Shown here piece by piece: positions 9,300 to 9,809 of a DNA stretch of 9,809 nt. The notes below the pieces were generated by a model. The model saw only the letters and a program-made list of their open reading frames with translations. It had not been told where the DNA came from and did no database searches. The position numbers were made by a program, and so were the translations under genes. Origin of the DNA: Campylobacterales bacterium (GTDB lineage: Bacteria; Campylobacterota; Campylobacteria; Campylobacterales; Hydrogenimonadaceae); assembly GCA_026986055.1 (NCBI GenBank), contig JALSPH010000188.1, positions 1 to 9,809 of the forward strand, read 5' to 3'. How positions within the stretch are numbered: position 1 is the stretch's first letter; each line of letters begins with the position of its first letter.

Positions 9300-9809
9300 A
9301 TGAAAAAAATAATACTCGCTGCAATTACGGCAGGAAATCTTTTGGCGTCACTACCCGTGCCCCAATTTTTCAGTGCCGATTTCACTCAGGTCGTACAGAA
9401 CAAAGATACGAAAAAACAGCTCTACTACAGCGGCAAACTCTTTATGAAAATGCCTGAAGATGCGAAGTGGGATTACTTCATTCCTCTAAAGAAAACGATC
9501 TGTCTGAGCGATCACAAAGCGTGGGTCATAGAACCTGAACTTGAGCAGGCAACTCTTTTTAGACTAAAAAAGAGTATACCGCTCCTTTCCATTTTGAAAA
9601 ATGCGAAAAGAGTCGGCGACGGAGTCTACGAAGCCGAATATGGCGGAGTCGACTATCTTTTGAAAGTGGATAGCAAAGGGGTTGTATCGTCGGTAACATA
9701 CCTGGACGAGATGGGAAACAGAGTGACCCTAAGGTTTCAAAACGTAAAAACTAAGCCTTTCGAGGTTTCGAAGCTACAGTGTGAAATACCGGAGGATTAC
9801 GACATTATC
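9300..9809 (+). CDS. lolA: Periplasmic lipoprotein carrier LolA, cut by right edge
   Basis: LolA takes lipoproteins from the LolCDE complex and carries them across the periplasm to the outer membrane. All 170 codons from the ATG to the window end are open. A short signal peptide (MKKIILAAITAGNLLA, likely cut after residue 16) is followed by the family opening FSADFTQVVQNKD, the strand LYYSGKLFMKMPEDAKWDYF, and later KKSIPLLSIL. Campylobacterota LolA proteins are about this long, so the stop probably lies within a few codons of the edge (inference). The start codon follows from the signal peptide. There is no Shine-Dalgarno at a usable distance: AAAGG at 9277-9281 is 18 bases away. It is divergent from secA, with the lipoprotein permease just beyond, which supports the assignment. 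The second half has a Cys in SKLQCEIPED near the end. Confidence 0.93.
   Translation, partial: MKKIILAAITAGNLLASLPVPQFFSADFTQVVQNKDTKKQLYYSGKLFMKMPEDAKWDYFIPLKKTICLSDHKAWVIEPELEQATLFRLKKSIPLLSILKNAKRVGDGVYEAEYGGVDYLLKVDSKGVVSSVTYLDEMGNRVTLRFQNVKTKPFEVSKLQCEIPEDYDII

Overview
The window reads as ordinary core chromosome of a Campylobacterota (epsilonproteobacterial) bacterium, probably a free-living chemolithoautotroph of the Sulfurimonas/Sulfurovum/Nitratiruptor/Hydrogenimonas kind. The basis is the gene set (monomeric NADP-type isocitrate dehydrogenase, a LolA-SecA-LolC/E block, a large AsmA-like protein), the Lys/Glu/Ile-rich proteins, moderate GC by eye, and promoters that look like good -10 boxes without clear -35 boxes. 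I cannot fix the genus from sequence alone.

Layout, left to right. Positions 1-1831, minus strand: most of icd, with the C-terminal part cut by the window edge. 1832-1930: a 99-bp gap with a strong icd ribosome-binding site, a possible promoter and a 14-bp perfect palindrome that could be an operator. 1931-2890, minus: mltG, the terminase that releases growing glycan strands. 2817-5411, plus: an 864-residue membrane-anchored AsmA/DUF3971-like protein whose 5' end overlaps the 5' end of mltG on the other strand. 5423-6622, minus: LolC/LolE-type permease. 6619-9204, minus: secA, overlapping the permease start by 4 bases (ATGA). 9205-9299: a short divergent promoter region. 9300-9809, plus: lolA, running off the right edge probably within a few codons of its stop.

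Five of the six genes build the envelope. SecA pushes lipoprotein precursors across the inner membrane, the LolC/E permease extracts mature lipoproteins, LolA carries them over the periplasm, the AsmA-like protein probably carries lipid towards the outer membrane, and MltG trims nascent peptidoglycan. Only icd is metabolic.

I found no mobile element, CRISPR array, RNA gene, toxin-antitoxin or defence module, and no clear sign of a new system. The most unusual structure is the head-to-head overlap of mltG and the AsmA-like gene, in which each gene's cytoplasmic tail is encoded opposite the other's membrane anchor. Other points are a possible leaderless lolA, an icd operator candidate, and a hairpin spanning the stop codons of the convergent AsmA-like and permease genes.
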